From: Pseudomonas sp. N3-W
GTDB taxonomy: Bacteria; Pseudomonadota; Gammaproteobacteria; Pseudomonadales; Pseudomonadaceae
Assembly: GCF_024970185.1 (NCBI RefSeq)
Contig: NZ_CP103965.1
Coordinates: 740,001 to 804,000 of the forward strand
Reading direction: 5' to 3'
Length of the DNA: 64,000 nt
Part shown: positions 1 through 10,625 of the stretch, piece after piece
Layout: each line of letters begins with the position of its first letter
Numbering within the stretch: position 1 is the stretch's first letter
Position numbers and translations under genes: made by a program
The notes under the pieces: model-generated
What the model was told of the DNA's origin: nothing
Seen by the model: the letters and a program-made list of their open reading frames with translations, nothing else
Databases searched by the model: none

Positions 1-1166
1 GCGATATGGATGGGTGTTTGCGGCGGCATTTCGGCCAGGCCTTCGAGGTCGCCGTTGAGGTATTCGCCGGGTTTGAACCGACGACTGGCAATCAGATGGC
101 CATTGAGATCGGCGAAACGCAGTTCCAGCAGCGGGAACGGCTGGGAGAACGGTGCGCGGTTATAGATGATCGCATCGACCACCAGCGCACCGCTGAAATC
201 CGGATGGCTGCGCACCACCAGGTTGCTGCTTTTGATTTTGGCGATATCAACCTTGGACGGCACCGTGCAGCCGATTTCCGGGCACAGTTGCTGGAACCAC
301 GGACGGTACTGATCCTGACGGGCCAGTTCGTCGAAATGATAAGCAACGTATTGACCGGCCAGTGCGCCGGCCGCCAGCACGATCAGCAACAGCCAGAAAA
401 GGCGTCGGCCCCAGGGCGAACGGCGTTTCTGCCAGTCCAGTTGCAGCGGGTCGTCGGTCAGGTCTTGCAGGACTTCGGCGCGGACACCGGGTTCGCCGCG
501 CGGCTGTTTTTTACGCAGCGGTTCGATAGATGGCAGATCGTCATCAAGGTCATCGGCGGCGGACAGGCGTTCGTGCGCAGCGGCGGTGTCGATCGGGTCG
601 TGCAGGCGCAGTTGCGGCACCTTGGGTTCGTCGTCCAGGTCCAGTGGTTCCAGCGACAACGACAGCGAAGGCTCGGTGCGCGACTGTTTGCTCGAGTCCG
701 TGGTGGGTTCCGCTTCGCGTGTGGGTTCGGCAGCTTCGGCACGGTCAGCGGCTGATTCACTGAACAGACTGTCGGACCACTGCTCGTCGTGTTCGATACT
801 GTCGCGGCGTGCGCTCAGGCTGTCTTCACGGTGACGACCAAACTCGGTGGTCGGCTGGATTTCCCGCTGTTCCAGCCGGGCGAGCTCCTGGTCCAGATCA
901 AGGTTGTCCAGGTCCATCTCGGCGGCGGTCCACTGCTTTTGGCTGATGGCTCGCTGGGCCGGAGGTTCGACAACGACCGGTGCAACCGGCGCAACCGGTT
1001 TCACCGCTTCCTTGCCGGCCCGCTGTTCGAGCAACTGCTTGGCGGCGTTGAACACCTGCAGGCACGAGCCGCAGCGAACCACCCCGCGCGCCACGCTCAA
1101 TTGAGCGTGACTGACGCGGAAGCTGGTTTGGCAATGCGGGCACTGGGTGACGAAGCTGTCGGTCAT
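1..1166 (-). CDS. DUF3426 zinc-ribbon membrane protein (3' end cut)
   Basis: The frame opens with ATG at 1166 and runs off the left edge. The N terminus is a zinc ribbon with two CxxC pairs (CPHC near residue 9, CGSC near residue 32), as in the MJ0042/DUF3719-type ribbons that begin DUF3426 proteins. A long acidic, low-complexity linker follows, then one transmembrane helix (RLFWLLLIVLAAGALAGQ) and the start of the DUF3426 domain. It lies 30 bases downstream of prmA on the same strand, the usual pseudomonad arrangement. Its biochemical role is not known. The family assignment is firm; the C terminus is not visible. Confidence 0.85.
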   Translation of the reverse strand, partial: MTDSFVTQCPHCQTSFRVSHAQLSVARGVVRCGSCLQVFNAAKQLLEQRAGKEAVKPVAPVAPVVVEPPAQRAISQKQWTAAEMDLDNLDLDQELARLEQREIQPTTEFGRHREDSLSARRDSIEHDEQWSDSLFSESAADRAEAAEPTREAEPTTDSSKQSRTEPSLSLSLEPLDLDDEPKVPQLRLHDPIDTAAAHERLSAADDLDDDLPSIEPLRKKQPRGEPGVRAEVLQDLTDDPLQLDWQKRRSPWGRRLFWLLLIVLAAGALAGQYVAYHFDELARQDQYRPWFQQLCPEIGCTVPSKVDIAKIKSSNLVVRSHPDFSGALVVDAIIYNRAPFSQPFPLLELRFADLNGHLIASRRFKPGEYLNGDLEGLAEMPPQTPIHI

Positions 1167-1196
1167 GCGGCGATCCGGATTGTGCAGGTGCTCATT

Positions 1197-2075
1197 CTAG
1201 CGCCGACGGCCAGTGATGCGCACCCAGCCATCGCGATTGGCAATCGGGTCCAGATCGAAATCCTGAGCGTAGGCGGCAGCGACGTCTTCGCCTTGCTCGG
1301 CGAGGATGCCCGACAGCGCCAGGCGCCCGCCGGTCTTGACCAGGCTGGACAGTTGCGGCGCCAGGGAAACCAGCGGGCCGGCCAGGATGTTGGCGACCAG
1401 CACGTCGGCCTGGACCTGCGGCAGATCTTGCGGCAAGTACAGCGGGAACAGGGCTTCGGCGATGTTGTTACGCCCGGCGTTGTCGCGGGATGCTTCCAGG
1501 GCTTGCACGTCGATGTCGGTGCCGACGGCTTCCTTGGCGCCCAGCAACAGGGCGGCAATCGCCAGAATGCCCGAGCCGCAACCGAAGTCGAGCACGTTGC
1601 AGTCCTTGAGGTCCTGACCGTCGAGCCATTCCAGACACAGGGCGGTGGTCGGATGGGTGCCGGTGCCGAACGCCAGGCCCGGGTCCAGCAGCAGGTTTAC
1701 CGCGTCCGGTTCAGGTGCGGCGTGCCAGCTCGGCACAATCCACAGGCGCTGGCCGAAACGCATTGGCTGGAAACCGTCCATCCAGCTGCGTTCCCAGTCC
1801 TGGTCCTCGATCACTTCGCTGTGATGCTCGGGCAACGGGCTGCCGGTCAGCAGCTCCAGGTGTGCCAGTACGCTGGCGGCTTCGGTGCCACCTTCGAACA
1901 GGGCCAGCAGATGCGTGTGCGACCACAGCGGGGTGGTGTTGAGTTCCGGCTCGAAGATCGGCTGGTCTTCGGCGTCCATGAAGGTCACCGACACGGCGCC
2001 CACTTCAAGGAAGGCGTCTTCGTAGGTTTCGGCTTGTTCTGGGCTGATGGCGAGACGGACTTGCAGCCAAGGCAT
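1197..2075 (-). CDS. prmA: Ribosomal protein L11 methyltransferase
   Basis: This 292-residue SAM-dependent enzyme trimethylates ribosomal protein L11 in the cytoplasm. The N-terminal substrate-recognition domain begins [10 protein letters not shown]. The catalytic domain carries the PrmA signature [14 protein letters not shown] and SAM motif I ([20 protein letters not shown]), with the later NILAGPL motif. The frame is open further upstream to 2201, but the start at 2075 gives the usual family length and the conserved N terminus. It follows accC with a strong terminator in between, so it probably has its own promoter, and it may be cotranscribed with the DUF3426 gene. Confidence 0.96.
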   Translation of the reverse strand: MPWLQVRLAISPEQAETYEDAFLEVGAVSVTFMDAEDQPIFEPELNTTPLWSHTHLLALFEGGTEAASVLAHLELLTGSPLPEHHSEVIEDQDWERSWMDGFQPMRFGQRLWIVPSWHAAPEPDAVNLLLDPGLAFGTGTHPTTALCLEWLDGQDLKDCNVLDFGCGSGILAIAALLLGAKEAVGTDIDVQALEASRDNAGRNNIAEALFPLYLPQDLPQVQADVLVANILAGPLVSLAPQLSSLVKTGGRLALSGILAEQGEDVAAAYAQDFDLDPIANRDGWVRITGRRR

Positions 2076-2150
2076 GGCGGGCACCTTTGAAAAATATTGA
2101 TGGCAGCCTGGCGGGCTGCGAGAAGCGCGCAAGTTTACGCGAGCGCGGGG

Positions 2151-2178
2151 CGTTTGTGGGAGCGGGCTTGTGTTGCTT
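2151..2178. repeat. Solitary REP half-site
   Basis: GTGGGAGCGGGCTTG at about 2156-2170 matches half of the REP pairs found elsewhere in the window. No inverted partner is visible, so it is a remnant or singlet in the prmA-accC gap. Confidence 0.5.
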
Positions 2179-2195
2179 GATGAAACCTCCAGAAA

Positions 2196-2225
2196 CAACA
2201 AAGCCGCTCGAAAGCGGCTTTGTTG
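2196..2225 (-). terminator. Rho-independent terminator after accC
   Basis: A perfect 13-bp inverted repeat (2196-2208 and 2213-2225) with a CGAA tetraloop lies 15 bases after the accC stop. On the minus strand it is followed by a short T-rich stretch. It should end the accBC transcript and separate it from prmA. Confidence 0.85.
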
Positions 2226-2239
2226 GTCCGGATCACATC

Positions 2240-3595
2240 TTAATGCTGGCTGGCCAGCTTGTGTTCCAGGTAGTGGATGTTGACTCCACCTTTGCAGAAG
2301 CCTTCATCGCGAACCAGATCACGGTGCAACGGGATGTTGGTCTTGATCCCGTCAACCACGATTTCGTCCAGCGCATTGCGCATGCGCGCCATGGCTTCGT
2401 CACGGGTTGCGCCGTAGGTGATCAGCTTGCCGATCAACGAGTCGTAGTTCGGCGGAACGGCATAACCACTGTACAGGTGCGAATCGACGCGAACGCCGTT
2501 GCCGCCTGGAGCGTGGAAATGCTTGACCGTGCCTGGGCTTGGCATGAAGGTTTTCGGGTCTTCGGCGTTGATCCGGCATTCCAGCGAGTGACCGCGGATA
2601 ACCACATCTTCCTGGGTATACGACAACTTGTTGCCAGCGGCGATGCTGAGCATCTCCTTGACGATGTCGATGCCAGTGACCATTTCCGAAACCGGGTGCT
2701 CAACCTGAACGCGGGTGTTCATTTCGATGAAATAGAACGCGCCGTTCTCGTACAGGAACTCGAAAGTGCCCGCGCCACGGTAGTTGATGTCGATGCAGGC
2801 CTTGACGCAGCGTGCGAGGACTTCAGCTCGTGCTTTCTCGTCGATGCCCGGTGCCGGCGCTTCTTCGAGAACTTTCTGGTGACGACGTTGCAGCGAGCAA
2901 TCGCGGTCGCCCAGATGGATGGCGTGGCCCTGACCGTCGGAAAGCACCTGGACTTCCACGTGACGTGGGTTGGTCAGGAATTTTTCCAGATAGACCATCG
3001 GGTTGCCGAACGCCGCGCCAGCTTCGGTGCGGGTCAGTTTTGCGAAAGAAATCAGGTCTTCTTCTTTATGCACCACGCGCATGCCGCGACCACCACCGCC
3101 GCCAGCGGCCTTGATGATCACCGGATAACCGACTTCACGACCAATGCGCAGGGCGGTTTCTTCGTCTTCCGGCAGCGGGCCGTCAGAACCCGGAACGGTA
3201 GGCACGCCGGCAGCAATCATGGCGTGCTTGGCCGATACCTTGTCGCCCATCAGGCGAATGGTGTCGGCTTTCGGGCCAATGAAGGCGAAGCCGGAGTTCT
3301 CGACCTGTTCGGCGAAATCAGCGTTTTCCGCAAGGAAACCGTAGCCTGGGTGAATGGCGGTAGCGCCGGTCACTTCGGCGGCGGCGATGATGGCCGGGAT
3401 GTGCAGGTAAGACTGGGCGGCCGAGGCCGGACCGATGCAGACGGATTCGTCTGCCAGGCCCAGGTGCATCAGCTCTTTGTCAGCCTTGGAGTAAACGGCG
3501 ACAGTCTTGATGCCCATCTCTTTGCAGGCACGCAGGATCCGCAGGGCAATCTCACCGCGGTTGGCGATCAGAACTTTTTCCAACTTCGCAGTCAT
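2240..3595 (-). CDS. accC: Acetyl-CoA carboxylase, biotin carboxylase subunit
   Basis: This 451-residue subunit carboxylates biotin on AccB using ATP and bicarbonate, the first half-reaction of malonyl-CoA synthesis. The N-terminal pre-ATP-grasp domain begins with [20 protein letters not shown]. The ATP-grasp glycine loop is [11 protein letters not shown], and the active-site region [12 protein letters not shown] is intact. It ends with the C-terminal biotin carboxylase domain. Length is normal. The start at 3595 is preferred over the in-frame ATG 21 bases upstream because it has the better-spaced ribosome site (GGAGAAAC). It sits 17 bases after accB in the classic accBC operon. Confidence 0.97.
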   Translation of the reverse strand: MTAKLEKVLIANRGEIALRILRACKEMGIKTVAVYSKADKELMHLGLADESVCIGPASAAQSYLHIPAIIAAAEVTGATAIHPGYGFLAENADFAEQVENSGFAFIGPKADTIRLMGDKVSAKHAMIAAGVPTVPGSDGPLPEDEETALRIGREVGYPVIIKAAGGGGGRGMRVVHKEEDLISFAKLTRTEAGAAFGNPMVYLEKFLTNPRHVEVQVLSDGQGHAIHLGDRDCSLQRRHQKVLEEAPAPGIDEKARAEVLARCVKACIDINYRGAGTFEFLYENGAFYFIEMNTRVQVEHPVSEMVTGIDIVKEMLSIAAGNKLSYTQEDVVIRGHSLECRINAEDPKTFMPSPGTVKHFHAPGGNGVRVDSHLYSGYAVPPNYDSLIGKLITYGATRDEAMARMRNALDEIVVDGIKTNIPLHRDLVRDEGFCKGGVNIHYLEHKLASQH

Positions 3596-3612
3596 CAAAG
3601 TTTCTCCGCGGT

Positions 3613-4071
3613 TCAAACGATGGTGAACAGCGGTTGGTCGTACTCAACCGGCTGGCCGTCTTCGACGAGGATGGATTCGATCACACCGCTGGTTTCAGCT
3701 TCGATGTGGTTCATCATCTTCATGGCTTCGACGATGCACAGGGTGTCGCCTTTCTTCACGGTCTGGCCGACTTCAACGAAGGACGGCGAGCTTGGAGAAG
3801 ATTTGCGATAGAAAGTACCGACCATCGGCGAACGGGCAACGGTGCCATTCAGCACTGGGGCGGCCGGTGCTGCTGGCGCTGCGGCAACCGGTGCAGCTGC
3901 TACTGGCGCGGCGGCCGGTGCCTGCATTGGAGCCGGTGCGTAGTACTGCTGAGCCGGGGTCTTGCTGTGACGGCTGATGCGTACGGACTCTTCGCCTTCC
4001 TTGATCTCGAGCTCGTCGATGCCGGACTCTTCCAGCAGTTCGATCAGTTTCTTAACTTTACGGATATCCAT
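3613..4071 (-). CDS. accB: Biotin carboxyl carrier protein (BCCP)
   Basis: This 152-residue carrier brings carboxybiotin from AccC to the carboxyltransferase in fatty-acid synthesis. The N-terminal helical part ([18 protein letters not shown]) is followed by an Ala/Pro linker at about residues 46-72 and the biotinyl domain. The biotinylated lysine is K118 in the EAMKM motif, with the preceding thumb region intact. It is the first gene of accBC and lies 46 bases after aroQ, the conserved aroQ-accB-accC order of gammaproteobacteria. Confidence 0.97.
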   Translation of the reverse strand: MDIRKVKKLIELLEESGIDELEIKEGEESVRISRHSKTPAQQYYAPAPMQAPAAAPVAAAPVAAAPAAPAAPVLNGTVARSPMVGTFYRKSSPSSPSFVEVGQTVKKGDTLCIVEAMKMMNHIEAETSGVIESILVEDGQPVEYDQPLFTIV

Positions 4072-4117
4072 GAATCATCAACTCCCAAGGGTCGGTCAGG
4101 GGCGTTACGCTTGTTGT

Positions 4118-4570
4118 TCAAGCTGTTGCCTGTATTTCAAGCTGTTCCAGGGCGGCCTCCAGGGCCAGTCGATAACCGCTGGCGCCAAGGCCGCAGATCA
4201 CTCCCACCGCTACATCGGAGAAGTAAGAGTGATGGCGGAAAGGTTCGCGTTTGTGCACGTTAGACAAATGCACTTCGATGAATGGGATGCTCACCGCCAG
4301 CAGCGCGTCACGTAATGCGACACTTGTGTGTGTAAAAGCTGCTGGATTGATCAGAATGAAGTCCACACCTTCGCCGCGAGCGGCATGGATGCGGTCGATC
4401 AATTCGTACTCGGCGTTGCTCTGCAGGTAGAGCAGATGATGACCGGCTTCACGCGCACGGCGTTCCAGGTCCTGGTTGATCTGCGCCAGGGTGGTTGCCC
4501 CGTAGACGCCCGGTTCGCGGGTGCCGAGCAGGTTCAGGTTGGGTCCGTGCAGCACCAGTAGCGTTGCCAT
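4118..4570 (-). CDS. aroQ: Type II 3-dehydroquinate dehydratase
   Basis: This 150-residue protein is a small dodecameric type II dehydroquinase, which converts 3-dehydroquinate to 3-dehydroshikimate in the shikimate pathway. The signature [20 protein letters not shown] holds the active-site Tyr and Arg. The [16 protein letters not shown] block holds the catalytic Asn and the HTS motif, and EVHLSN follows. Length is typical. It lies directly upstream of accB, so part of its transcription may read into accBC. Confidence 0.96.
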   Translation of the reverse strand: MATLLVLHGPNLNLLGTREPGVYGATTLAQINQDLERRAREAGHHLLYLQSNAEYELIDRIHAARGEGVDFILINPAAFTHTSVALRDALLAVSIPFIEVHLSNVHKREPFRHHSYFSDVAVGVICGLGASGYRLALEAALEQLEIQATA

Positions 4571-4701
4571 CTGCTGTTCCTTGTTATCTGTGTGCAGTTG
4601 TCAGAACCCGGCGACTATGCCGCAAAGGGTTTGTGACTGTCCAGTTCTATGCAATAGCCAGCACGATGGGCGATGTTTACGCAAAATTTGTGACCGAGTG
4701 A

Positions 4702-6447
4702 TTAAATCCGGTCATTCGCTTTGGCGACACGTTCGGCGAAGTCCGTTGCATTGATCTCGCCAATCACTCGCACATCAGTGCGTTCGACGCCGTCCTTGCC
4801 GAAAAACATCAGCGCCGGTGGGCCGAATAGTTTGTATCGGTCAAGCAGGGCGCGTTGCTCGGCGTTACTGGCGGTAATATCGAAGCGGATCAGCCGATAG
4901 CCTTTTAGACGTTCGACGACATTGGCGTCGTGAAGCACCTCGCGTTCGATGACTTTGCAGCTGATGCACCAGTCGGCATACCAGTCGAGCAGCAGAGGCG
5001 TGCCGGCGGATCTGGCCTCGCCGAGGACACGATCCAGGTCCGCCGGGGTGCTGACGGTTTGCCAGTTGCCGCTGGACTGAGCCGGGCTGTTACCGGCAAC
5101 AACAGGCGCTCTGGCCAGCGGGTTCAGCAAGTCGCCTTGACCGCTGAAAGCGCCGTACCAGCAGGCCAGCGCATAAAACAGCAGGAACAAGCCGAGCAAC
5201 TGCGCCAGGCGTTTTCTTGGCGGTTTGTAGACGAACTCCAGCGCCCCGAGAAACAGGCCGACACCGGCCCAGAGCAATCCGGCAAGGATCAACGTTACCG
5301 GGCCGGGGACCACGCGGCTCAGCAGCCCGATCGCGGTGCCCAGCAGCAAGACGCCGATGATGTTCTTGACCAGCACCATCCACGGGCCGCTTTTCGGCAA
5401 CAGCGCAGCACCGCCAGTACCCACGATAATCAGCGGCAGGCCCATGCCCAGACCCAGTACGAACAGTTTCAGCGCGCCGCCCCACGCATCACCGCTGGCG
5501 CTGATGTACAGCAAGGCGCCGGCCAATGGCGCCGACACGCACGGCGACACGATCAGGCTCGACACCATCCCCAGCACCGCTGCGCCCCACAGCGAACCGC
5601 CTTGAGTGCGGCCGGCGATGCGATGCAGATGATTGCTGATGAAATGCGGCAACTTCAGTTCGAACACGCCGAACATCGCCAGCGCGAACACTGCAAAAAA
5701 CGTCGCGAACGGCACTAGCACCCACGCCGATTGCAACCGCGCCTGAAGGTTGAGCTGCGCGCCGAACATCCCCATCAAGGCTCCCAGCAGGGCGAAGCAG
5801 GCGGCCATCGGCAATACGTAAGCCAGTGACAGGCTGAAACCACGCAGCCCCCCGACCTGATCGCGCAGCACCACGCCGGACAGGATCGGCAGCATTGGCA
5901 AAACGCAGGGGGTGAACGTCAAACCCAGGCCGGCGAGAAAGAACAGCGCCAGCTCACGCCAGCCCCAGCTTTTTGCCGGCGTCGGGGCGCCGCTGCCATC
6001 GATGCTGATACGCTCGGTCTCGGGCGGATAACACAGGCCTTTGTCGGCGCAGCCCTGATAGGTGACGGCCAGCGTGAAGGCCCGTTGATCGGTGCGCGGC
6101 AGCTCTACGTCGACGATGCCGTGATAGACCTCGACGTCGCCGAAGTACTCGTCGTGTTTCTGTTCGCCCTTGGGCAACTGCGCGGTGCCGAGGGTGACGT
6201 CAGCCGTGTCCGTCCGAAACTGGAAGCGATGGCGATAAAGGTAATAGCCCTCGGTGGCGACGAAGCGCAGCTTGATCGATTGCGGAGTGCTGTCCACCAG
6301 ACTCAGTTGAAAGGCTTCGCGCACCGGCAGGAAGTCGGCGCTGTTGTTGATCGAGCCCAGGGTGGAGCTGGGCCGAGTGTCCGGTAAACCGGCGGCGGTG
6401 GCCGGCAGGGCGAACACCAGAAGCAGCAGGCAGAGCAAACGGCGCAT
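4702..6447 (-). CDS. dsbD: Thiol:disulfide interchange protein DsbD
   Basis: This inner-membrane protein passes electrons from cytoplasmic thioredoxin to periplasmic DsbC-type partners. With the start at 6447 it has 581 residues. A signal peptide (RRLLCLLLLVFALPATAA) precedes the periplasmic alpha domain with C133 and C139. About eight transmembrane helices follow, with the redox pair C181 (FTPCVLP) and C303 (SPCVSAP). The C-terminal thioredoxin domain has WCISC at 493-497. All six redox cysteines are present. The frame extends 30 bases upstream, but MRRLL gives a clean signal peptide. P. aeruginosa calls its orthologue dipZ. Confidence 0.95.
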   Translation of the reverse strand: MRRLLCLLLLVFALPATAAGLPDTRPSSTLGSINNSADFLPVREAFQLSLVDSTPQSIKLRFVATEGYYLYRHRFQFRTDTADVTLGTAQLPKGEQKHDEYFGDVEVYHGIVDVELPRTDQRAFTLAVTYQGCADKGLCYPPETERISIDGSGAPTPAKSWGWRELALFFLAGLGLTFTPCVLPMLPILSGVVLRDQVGGLRGFSLSLAYVLPMAACFALLGALMGMFGAQLNLQARLQSAWVLVPFATFFAVFALAMFGVFELKLPHFISNHLHRIAGRTQGGSLWGAAVLGMVSSLIVSPCVSAPLAGALLYISASGDAWGGALKLFVLGLGMGLPLIIVGTGGAALLPKSGPWMVLVKNIIGVLLLGTAIGLLSRVVPGPVTLILAGLLWAGVGLFLGALEFVYKPPRKRLAQLLGLFLLFYALACWYGAFSGQGDLLNPLARAPVVAGNSPAQSSGNWQTVSTPADLDRVLGEARSAGTPLLLDWYADWCISCKVIEREVLHDANVVERLKGYRLIRFDITASNAEQRALLDRYKLFGPPALMFFGKDGVERTDVRVIGEINATDFAERVAKANDRI

Positions 6448-6534
6448 GACAATCTCGCGTATCGGAAGTGCGGGCATGATAGCGGACGACAGGCCAGTGT
6501 GAAGTGCCTTGAGGCCTGGGGTGTTCGGTCTGGC

Positions 6535-6626
6535 GCCTTCGCGAGCAGGCTCGCTCCCACATTGGACTGTGTCTGCTCTGAAAGAACGCGGTCACCTGTG
6601 GGAGCGGGCTTGCTCGCGAAAGCGGT
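6535..6626. repeat. REP doublet (REPIN)
   Basis: Two inverted REP arms, CGCGAGCAGGCTCGCTCCCAC and GTGGGAGCGGGCTTGCTCGC, face each other about 37 bases apart between dsbD and the chemoreceptor gene. This is the commonest REP class in the window. Confidence 0.9.
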
Positions 6627-6629
6627 CTG

Positions 6630-8576
6630 TCAGACACGAAAGGCCTGAACAGCCGTATGCAGTCGCCCACCCAACACCAGCAAATTCTCCCCCTGCTCGC
6701 GTCCCTCACCAATGCGCAGCAAGTTATCCCCGCCCAACTGGTGAATCCGCTCACTGTGATCACGAATCTCACTGACCGCGCCACTCTGCTGGGCCGTGAC
6801 ATCGGCGATCCGTACCGCGGTGTCGGCAATCGTCTGGATAGCGCCGACGATTTTATCCAGCGCCCCGTCGGCAGCTTGCGCCTGATTGGCAGTCGCTTCG
6901 GCATGTTCGACCTGCGCGCGCATGCCTTCTACCGATTGCCGCGCCGCCGTTTGCAGGCCGGCGATCAGGGTCTGGATCTCGGCCGTGGCACCGGCGGTAC
7001 GCTGCGCCAGTGAGCGCACTTCTTCGGCCACCACGGCAAAACCCCGTCCCATCTCCCCGGCGCGGGCGGCTTCGATGGCGGCGTTCAGGGCCAGAAGGTT
7101 GGTCTGGTCTGCAATCGAACGGATCACCGTCAGCACGCCGCCGATGGTCGCCGACTCTTCAGCCAGATGTTCGATCATCTGCGCATTGCCTTGCACCTCG
7201 CCCACGAGCGCGTGCAGCCCGGTGAGGCTCAGGCCGATGACCTTCTGCCCATGCTCCACCGCCAGCCCGGCATTACGGCTGGCATCGGCGGCTTGGCTGG
7301 CATCGCCGGCCACCTGTTGGATGGTCGCCTCCAGTTCGCCGAGAGAATCGCGGATCAGCGCCGTATCGCTGGCCTGATGCTCGGCGCCGCTGTGCAAGTC
7401 GTTGCTCAGTTCGGCCAGGGTGCGGCTGCTGCCGGCCACCTGCTCGGCATTCAGGCGAATGGTCCCCACCAGGTCCACCAGATAGGCGCGCAGGCGGTTG
7501 AGCGAGGCCTGAATGTCATGCAGCTCACGGTTGGTCTTGCCCAGTTGAATGTCCTGACTGAAATCGCCTTCGGCCCAGGTCGAGAGGGCGGGGGCGAGGT
7601 TGGTCAGGGTGCGCGCCAGACGCCGTTGCAAGGTGTCGATCAGCAGCGCAATCAGCAGGATCAGGCCGATCATCACACCTTGCATCAAGCGCACTTCGCT
7701 CTGGATCTGCCCGTGCTGGGCGCGCACGACCGGTTCCAGCCCGGCGATGGCTTGCTGTACGGCGGTGATCTTCAGGTGGGTGGCGGCGCTGAGTTCGGCG
7801 CGTTTGTGGATCTGCTCGCGGGTGCGGGCCAGCTCCGCCGGGTAACGGGTGAGTAAACTGTTGAATTCGCGCTTGAGCCCGACACCGGCGTCCTCGGCGG
7901 CGGTTTTTTCGGTGTTTTCCAGGCCCATCATTGCCGAGAAATCATCGCTGTTCGATTCCGTGCTGGCGGCGACGCCGAGCAGCGGCAACGTATTCAGTTG
8001 TTCGGCCTGGGCGTGGATGCTGCTGACTTCGCGCTCGACATCGGCGGTCAGTTCGCTGCGCCCGCTGCTGACCAGTTTGTCCCGTGCCAGCGACAGCGTG
8101 GCCAAATGCCGGGACGCCGCGAGCAAGGGCGTCGTATAGGCCGCGTTGCCGTTGGCGTACTGGCTGAGCTGATCGAGGCTGGCCCCCAGCTCCCGTTCGG
8201 CTTGCAGCAACAGCGCTTGCGGGTCACCGGCGAGTTTGCCAGCGGCCAGCAGGTCGGTCTTGCTGAATTCTTCCAGGCTCGACAGGCTCGGGCTCAAGCT
8301 GTTGGCCAGCGCGGGCGGCAATTCGCTCAGTTCCTTTTGCAGGCCATCGATGGCCTGGCTGGCGCTGCTCAGGCGCAGGGCGTCGCCGCTGGACAGATAG
8401 TCCTCAATGTTGCGCGCCACCTCATTTTGAAATTGCTGCGACAACCCCAGGTAGCGCTCCATCAGCAGATAGGGCCGCTCCAGGGCTTTTTGCGACCACC
8501 ACAGGGTGGCGCCGAGGGCCACGCAGACGGCGACGAGCAGGAGGGTGTTGAGATTGGTCAGCAGCTTCAGGCGCAT
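6630..8576 (-). CDS. ctpL: Methyl-accepting chemotaxis protein, CtpL-like
   Basis: A 648-residue chemoreceptor. An N-terminal transmembrane helix (residues about 5-28) is followed by a long, helical periplasmic sensor of roughly 280 residues, a second transmembrane helix ([15 protein letters not shown]), a HAMP segment and the cytoplasmic signalling domain. The hairpin tip contains the highly conserved [20 protein letters not shown]. The gene lies between dsbD and a gcbA homologue exactly like P. aeruginosa ctpL, which senses low phosphate. The ligand here is inferred only from synteny. It ends within four bases of a REP doublet. Confidence 0.85.
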   Translation of the reverse strand: MRLKLLTNLNTLLLVAVCVALGATLWWSQKALERPYLLMERYLGLSQQFQNEVARNIEDYLSSGDALRLSSASQAIDGLQKELSELPPALANSLSPSLSSLEEFSKTDLLAAGKLAGDPQALLLQAERELGASLDQLSQYANGNAAYTTPLLAASRHLATLSLARDKLVSSGRSELTADVEREVSSIHAQAEQLNTLPLLGVAASTESNSDDFSAMMGLENTEKTAAEDAGVGLKREFNSLLTRYPAELARTREQIHKRAELSAATHLKITAVQQAIAGLEPVVRAQHGQIQSEVRLMQGVMIGLILLIALLIDTLQRRLARTLTNLAPALSTWAEGDFSQDIQLGKTNRELHDIQASLNRLRAYLVDLVGTIRLNAEQVAGSSRTLAELSNDLHSGAEHQASDTALIRDSLGELEATIQQVAGDASQAADASRNAGLAVEHGQKVIGLSLTGLHALVGEVQGNAQMIEHLAEESATIGGVLTVIRSIADQTNLLALNAAIEAARAGEMGRGFAVVAEEVRSLAQRTAGATAEIQTLIAGLQTAARQSVEGMRAQVEHAEATANQAQAADGALDKIVGAIQTIADTAVRIADVTAQQSGAVSEIRDHSERIHQLGGDNLLRIGEGREQGENLLVLGGRLHTAVQAFRV

Positions 8577-8628
8577 AACGGGTCTACCAACGGCAGAATG
8601 GTAAGCGCCTGAATTTATTGCGGTTCTG

Positions 8629-10299
8629 TTACAGGGTTATGACCGAATCGGTGCTTTCCGATGAAAAAGTGGCACTTTGCTTTGATTCCCGTGCCGCCTG
8701 TACGCGATTGCGCCCGGCGTCCTTGGCGCGGTACAGCGCCTCGTCGGCCTGGCTGGCCATCATCAGGCTGTCCGAGTCTTCGCGCAGCTCCACCACGCCG
8801 GCGCTGAAGGTGCACCACAGGTCCTGAGGTGGCGCGGGGTAGTGGATTTCGGCAAAGCGCTGACGGATTTCATCGAGCACTTTGTGCGCCGCTTCGATAT
8901 CGGTGTCCGGCATGACGATGGCGAATTCCTCACCGCCGTAACGGCCGATGAAGTCGGTCTTGCGCAGCCGTTGCTTGAGAAACAGCGCCAGACTCTTGAT
9001 CACCCGGTCGCCCATGGGGTGGCCGTGGCTGTCGTTGACGCGTTTGAAGTGGTCGATGTCGAGCATCGCAAAGCTCAGCGGCTTGCTCTCGCGGCGGGCG
9101 CGGAACGAACAGTCTTCGAGCAATTGCAGAATGTGCGTGTGGTTGTAGAGGCCGGTGAGGCTGTCGCGCACCATCCGCGCTTTCAGGTTTCGCGCCCGCG
9201 CCGCGCGGTTGCGCACGGTGGTGATCAGGTGCCGGGGCTTGATCGGTTTGGTCAGGAAGTCGTCGCCGCCCTCGCTCATGGCATCGAGCTGCTTGTCCAG
9301 GTCATCTTCGGCCGACAGGTAAATGATCGGCACGCTGACGTAGCGGTCGTTATGACGAATGACCTTGGCCAGTTCGGTGCCGGTGCAGGCCGGCATGTAC
9401 ATGTCGAGGATGATCAGGTCCGGCTGGAAATCCGCCAGCTCGGCCATGGCCTGGATCGGCTCGATCAGGGTGCGGGTGACGATGCCGGCGCTGTTGAGCA
9501 GGCGTTCGGTGTGCAGGGCCTGGGCGCGGGAGTCGTCGATGATCAGCACTTTATAAGGTTCGTACTGGGCAACGCAGGTCAGCACTTCAATCTTTTCCAG
9601 CAGGCTCGACGCTTCGAGGGTGCCAGTGAGGAATTCCTGGCCGCCGGCGCGCACGGCGGCGAGGCGGGTGGGGGTGTCGGTTTCGTGCAGGCTGAAGAAC
9701 AGCAGCGGCAACGGTTCGTCCAGGCCGACCTGAGCTTCGGCCGCCAGTTGCAGGCCGATGCCGGAGCCGCTGAAGTCGACGTCCATGACGATCGCCGCGG
9801 GCAGCCGTTCGATCATCGAAGAGCGGAACGCCGCGACGCTGTCCAGGGACTGCGCGGTGAGGCCGAAAAATTCCAGCTGCTTGGCCAGGCGCTCGGCGCG
9901 GTCGTGATCTTGCAGCATCACGTAGATCGGCTTGCGCAGTGGCGGCAGGAACGTCTGATCGAGTTGATCGCCGTGGCGCAGGCCGGTGCGCGACAAGCGT
10001 TGCATCAGGCGATTGAGGTCAGTGATCAAGCCGCTGCTCAGACGGCCGCGATTGGCGTCGACAGCCTCCAGCGACTGGCCGATGTGGCGCGCCAGCTGAG
10101 TGTGTTCCGGTTGTTCGAAACGCTCGGCAAAGCGCAGCAGGCGCAGGTTGGCCTCGCTCAGTTCGGACAAATCGGTGGTGGACCACTCACTGCGTTGCAG
10201 GCGCTGCCATATCTCAAGAATCTGACGTGCCTGATGAATTACCCGCTGGGCAAAGTGGTGCTTGAGGCGCTCACGGCTGGGGTCTTCTGGCTCGGTCAT
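8629..10299 (-). CDS. gcbA: Response regulator diguanylate cyclase, GcbA-like
   Basis: A 556-residue cytoplasmic enzyme predicted to make cyclic-di-GMP. A helical N-terminal region (1-110) leads into a degenerate receiver (about 125-240, Asp at 173 in VMDVD but no acidic pair at its start). A canonical receiver follows (249-365, LIIDDS, phospho-acceptor D299, K351), then a GGDEF domain. The active-site motif is GGEEF at 455-459. The inhibitory I-site RxxD is intact as RKTD at 446-449, so product feedback is expected. Domain order and position beside ctpL match GcbA, which promotes initial surface attachment in P. fluorescens and P. aeruginosa. Confidence 0.88.
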   Translation of the reverse strand: MTEPEDPSRERLKHHFAQRVIHQARQILEIWQRLQRSEWSTTDLSELSEANLRLLRFAERFEQPEHTQLARHIGQSLEAVDANRGRLSSGLITDLNRLMQRLSRTGLRHGDQLDQTFLPPLRKPIYVMLQDHDRAERLAKQLEFFGLTAQSLDSVAAFRSSMIERLPAAIVMDVDFSGSGIGLQLAAEAQVGLDEPLPLLFFSLHETDTPTRLAAVRAGGQEFLTGTLEASSLLEKIEVLTCVAQYEPYKVLIIDDSRAQALHTERLLNSAGIVTRTLIEPIQAMAELADFQPDLIILDMYMPACTGTELAKVIRHNDRYVSVPIIYLSAEDDLDKQLDAMSEGGDDFLTKPIKPRHLITTVRNRAARARNLKARMVRDSLTGLYNHTHILQLLEDCSFRARRESKPLSFAMLDIDHFKRVNDSHGHPMGDRVIKSLALFLKQRLRKTDFIGRYGGEEFAIVMPDTDIEAAHKVLDEIRQRFAEIHYPAPPQDLWCTFSAGVVELREDSDSLMMASQADEALYRAKDAGRNRVQAARESKQSATFSSESTDSVITL

Positions 10300-10625
10300 A
10301 TCCTGACTACTAGTTAGGGTGCATGCTGAGATCGACTGGTGGCTCTATGCTAGCACCTCTTTTCCCTTACATGAGTGTCGTGCGTCAATAATCTGTAAAG
10401 CGACTTCATTCAGTTTCTGACCCGATGGTCTTGTTTGGTTGCGTGATGAGCCGCCACGCCTGATGAACCGCCTGTTTCAGGATGTTTCCTGTGCATTTCA
10501 GAGCAACTTCCTCGCCTTCGATGGGGCTCGTCTGTCGGCCGTTTCTGATTTTCCCCCCGAGTGATCAGTGGGTAGTTGGCGGCTGTTAGGGTTCAGGGAA
10601 TCCCTTAGTCGATGCCCGTCACACC
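10300..10625. other. Intergenic region between gcbA and the hcp island
   Basis: About 325 bases with no convincing gene. A 33-codon open stretch (10463-10564, starting MNRLFQDVSC) has no clear ribosome site or recognised homology and may be a gene remnant. The gcbA promoter should lie at the left edge. No REP element is present here. Confidence 0.5.

Noticed and set aside
2087..3811. Plus-strand open frame of 574 codons opposite accC/accB
   Set aside because: Antisense to two firmly identified genes, no ribosome site or family motif.
8842..10317. Long plus-strand open frame of about 490 codons opposite gcbA
   Set aside because: It is the antisense shadow of a clear diguanylate cyclase; composition is typical of the reverse complement of GC-rich coding DNA and it has no domain motifs.
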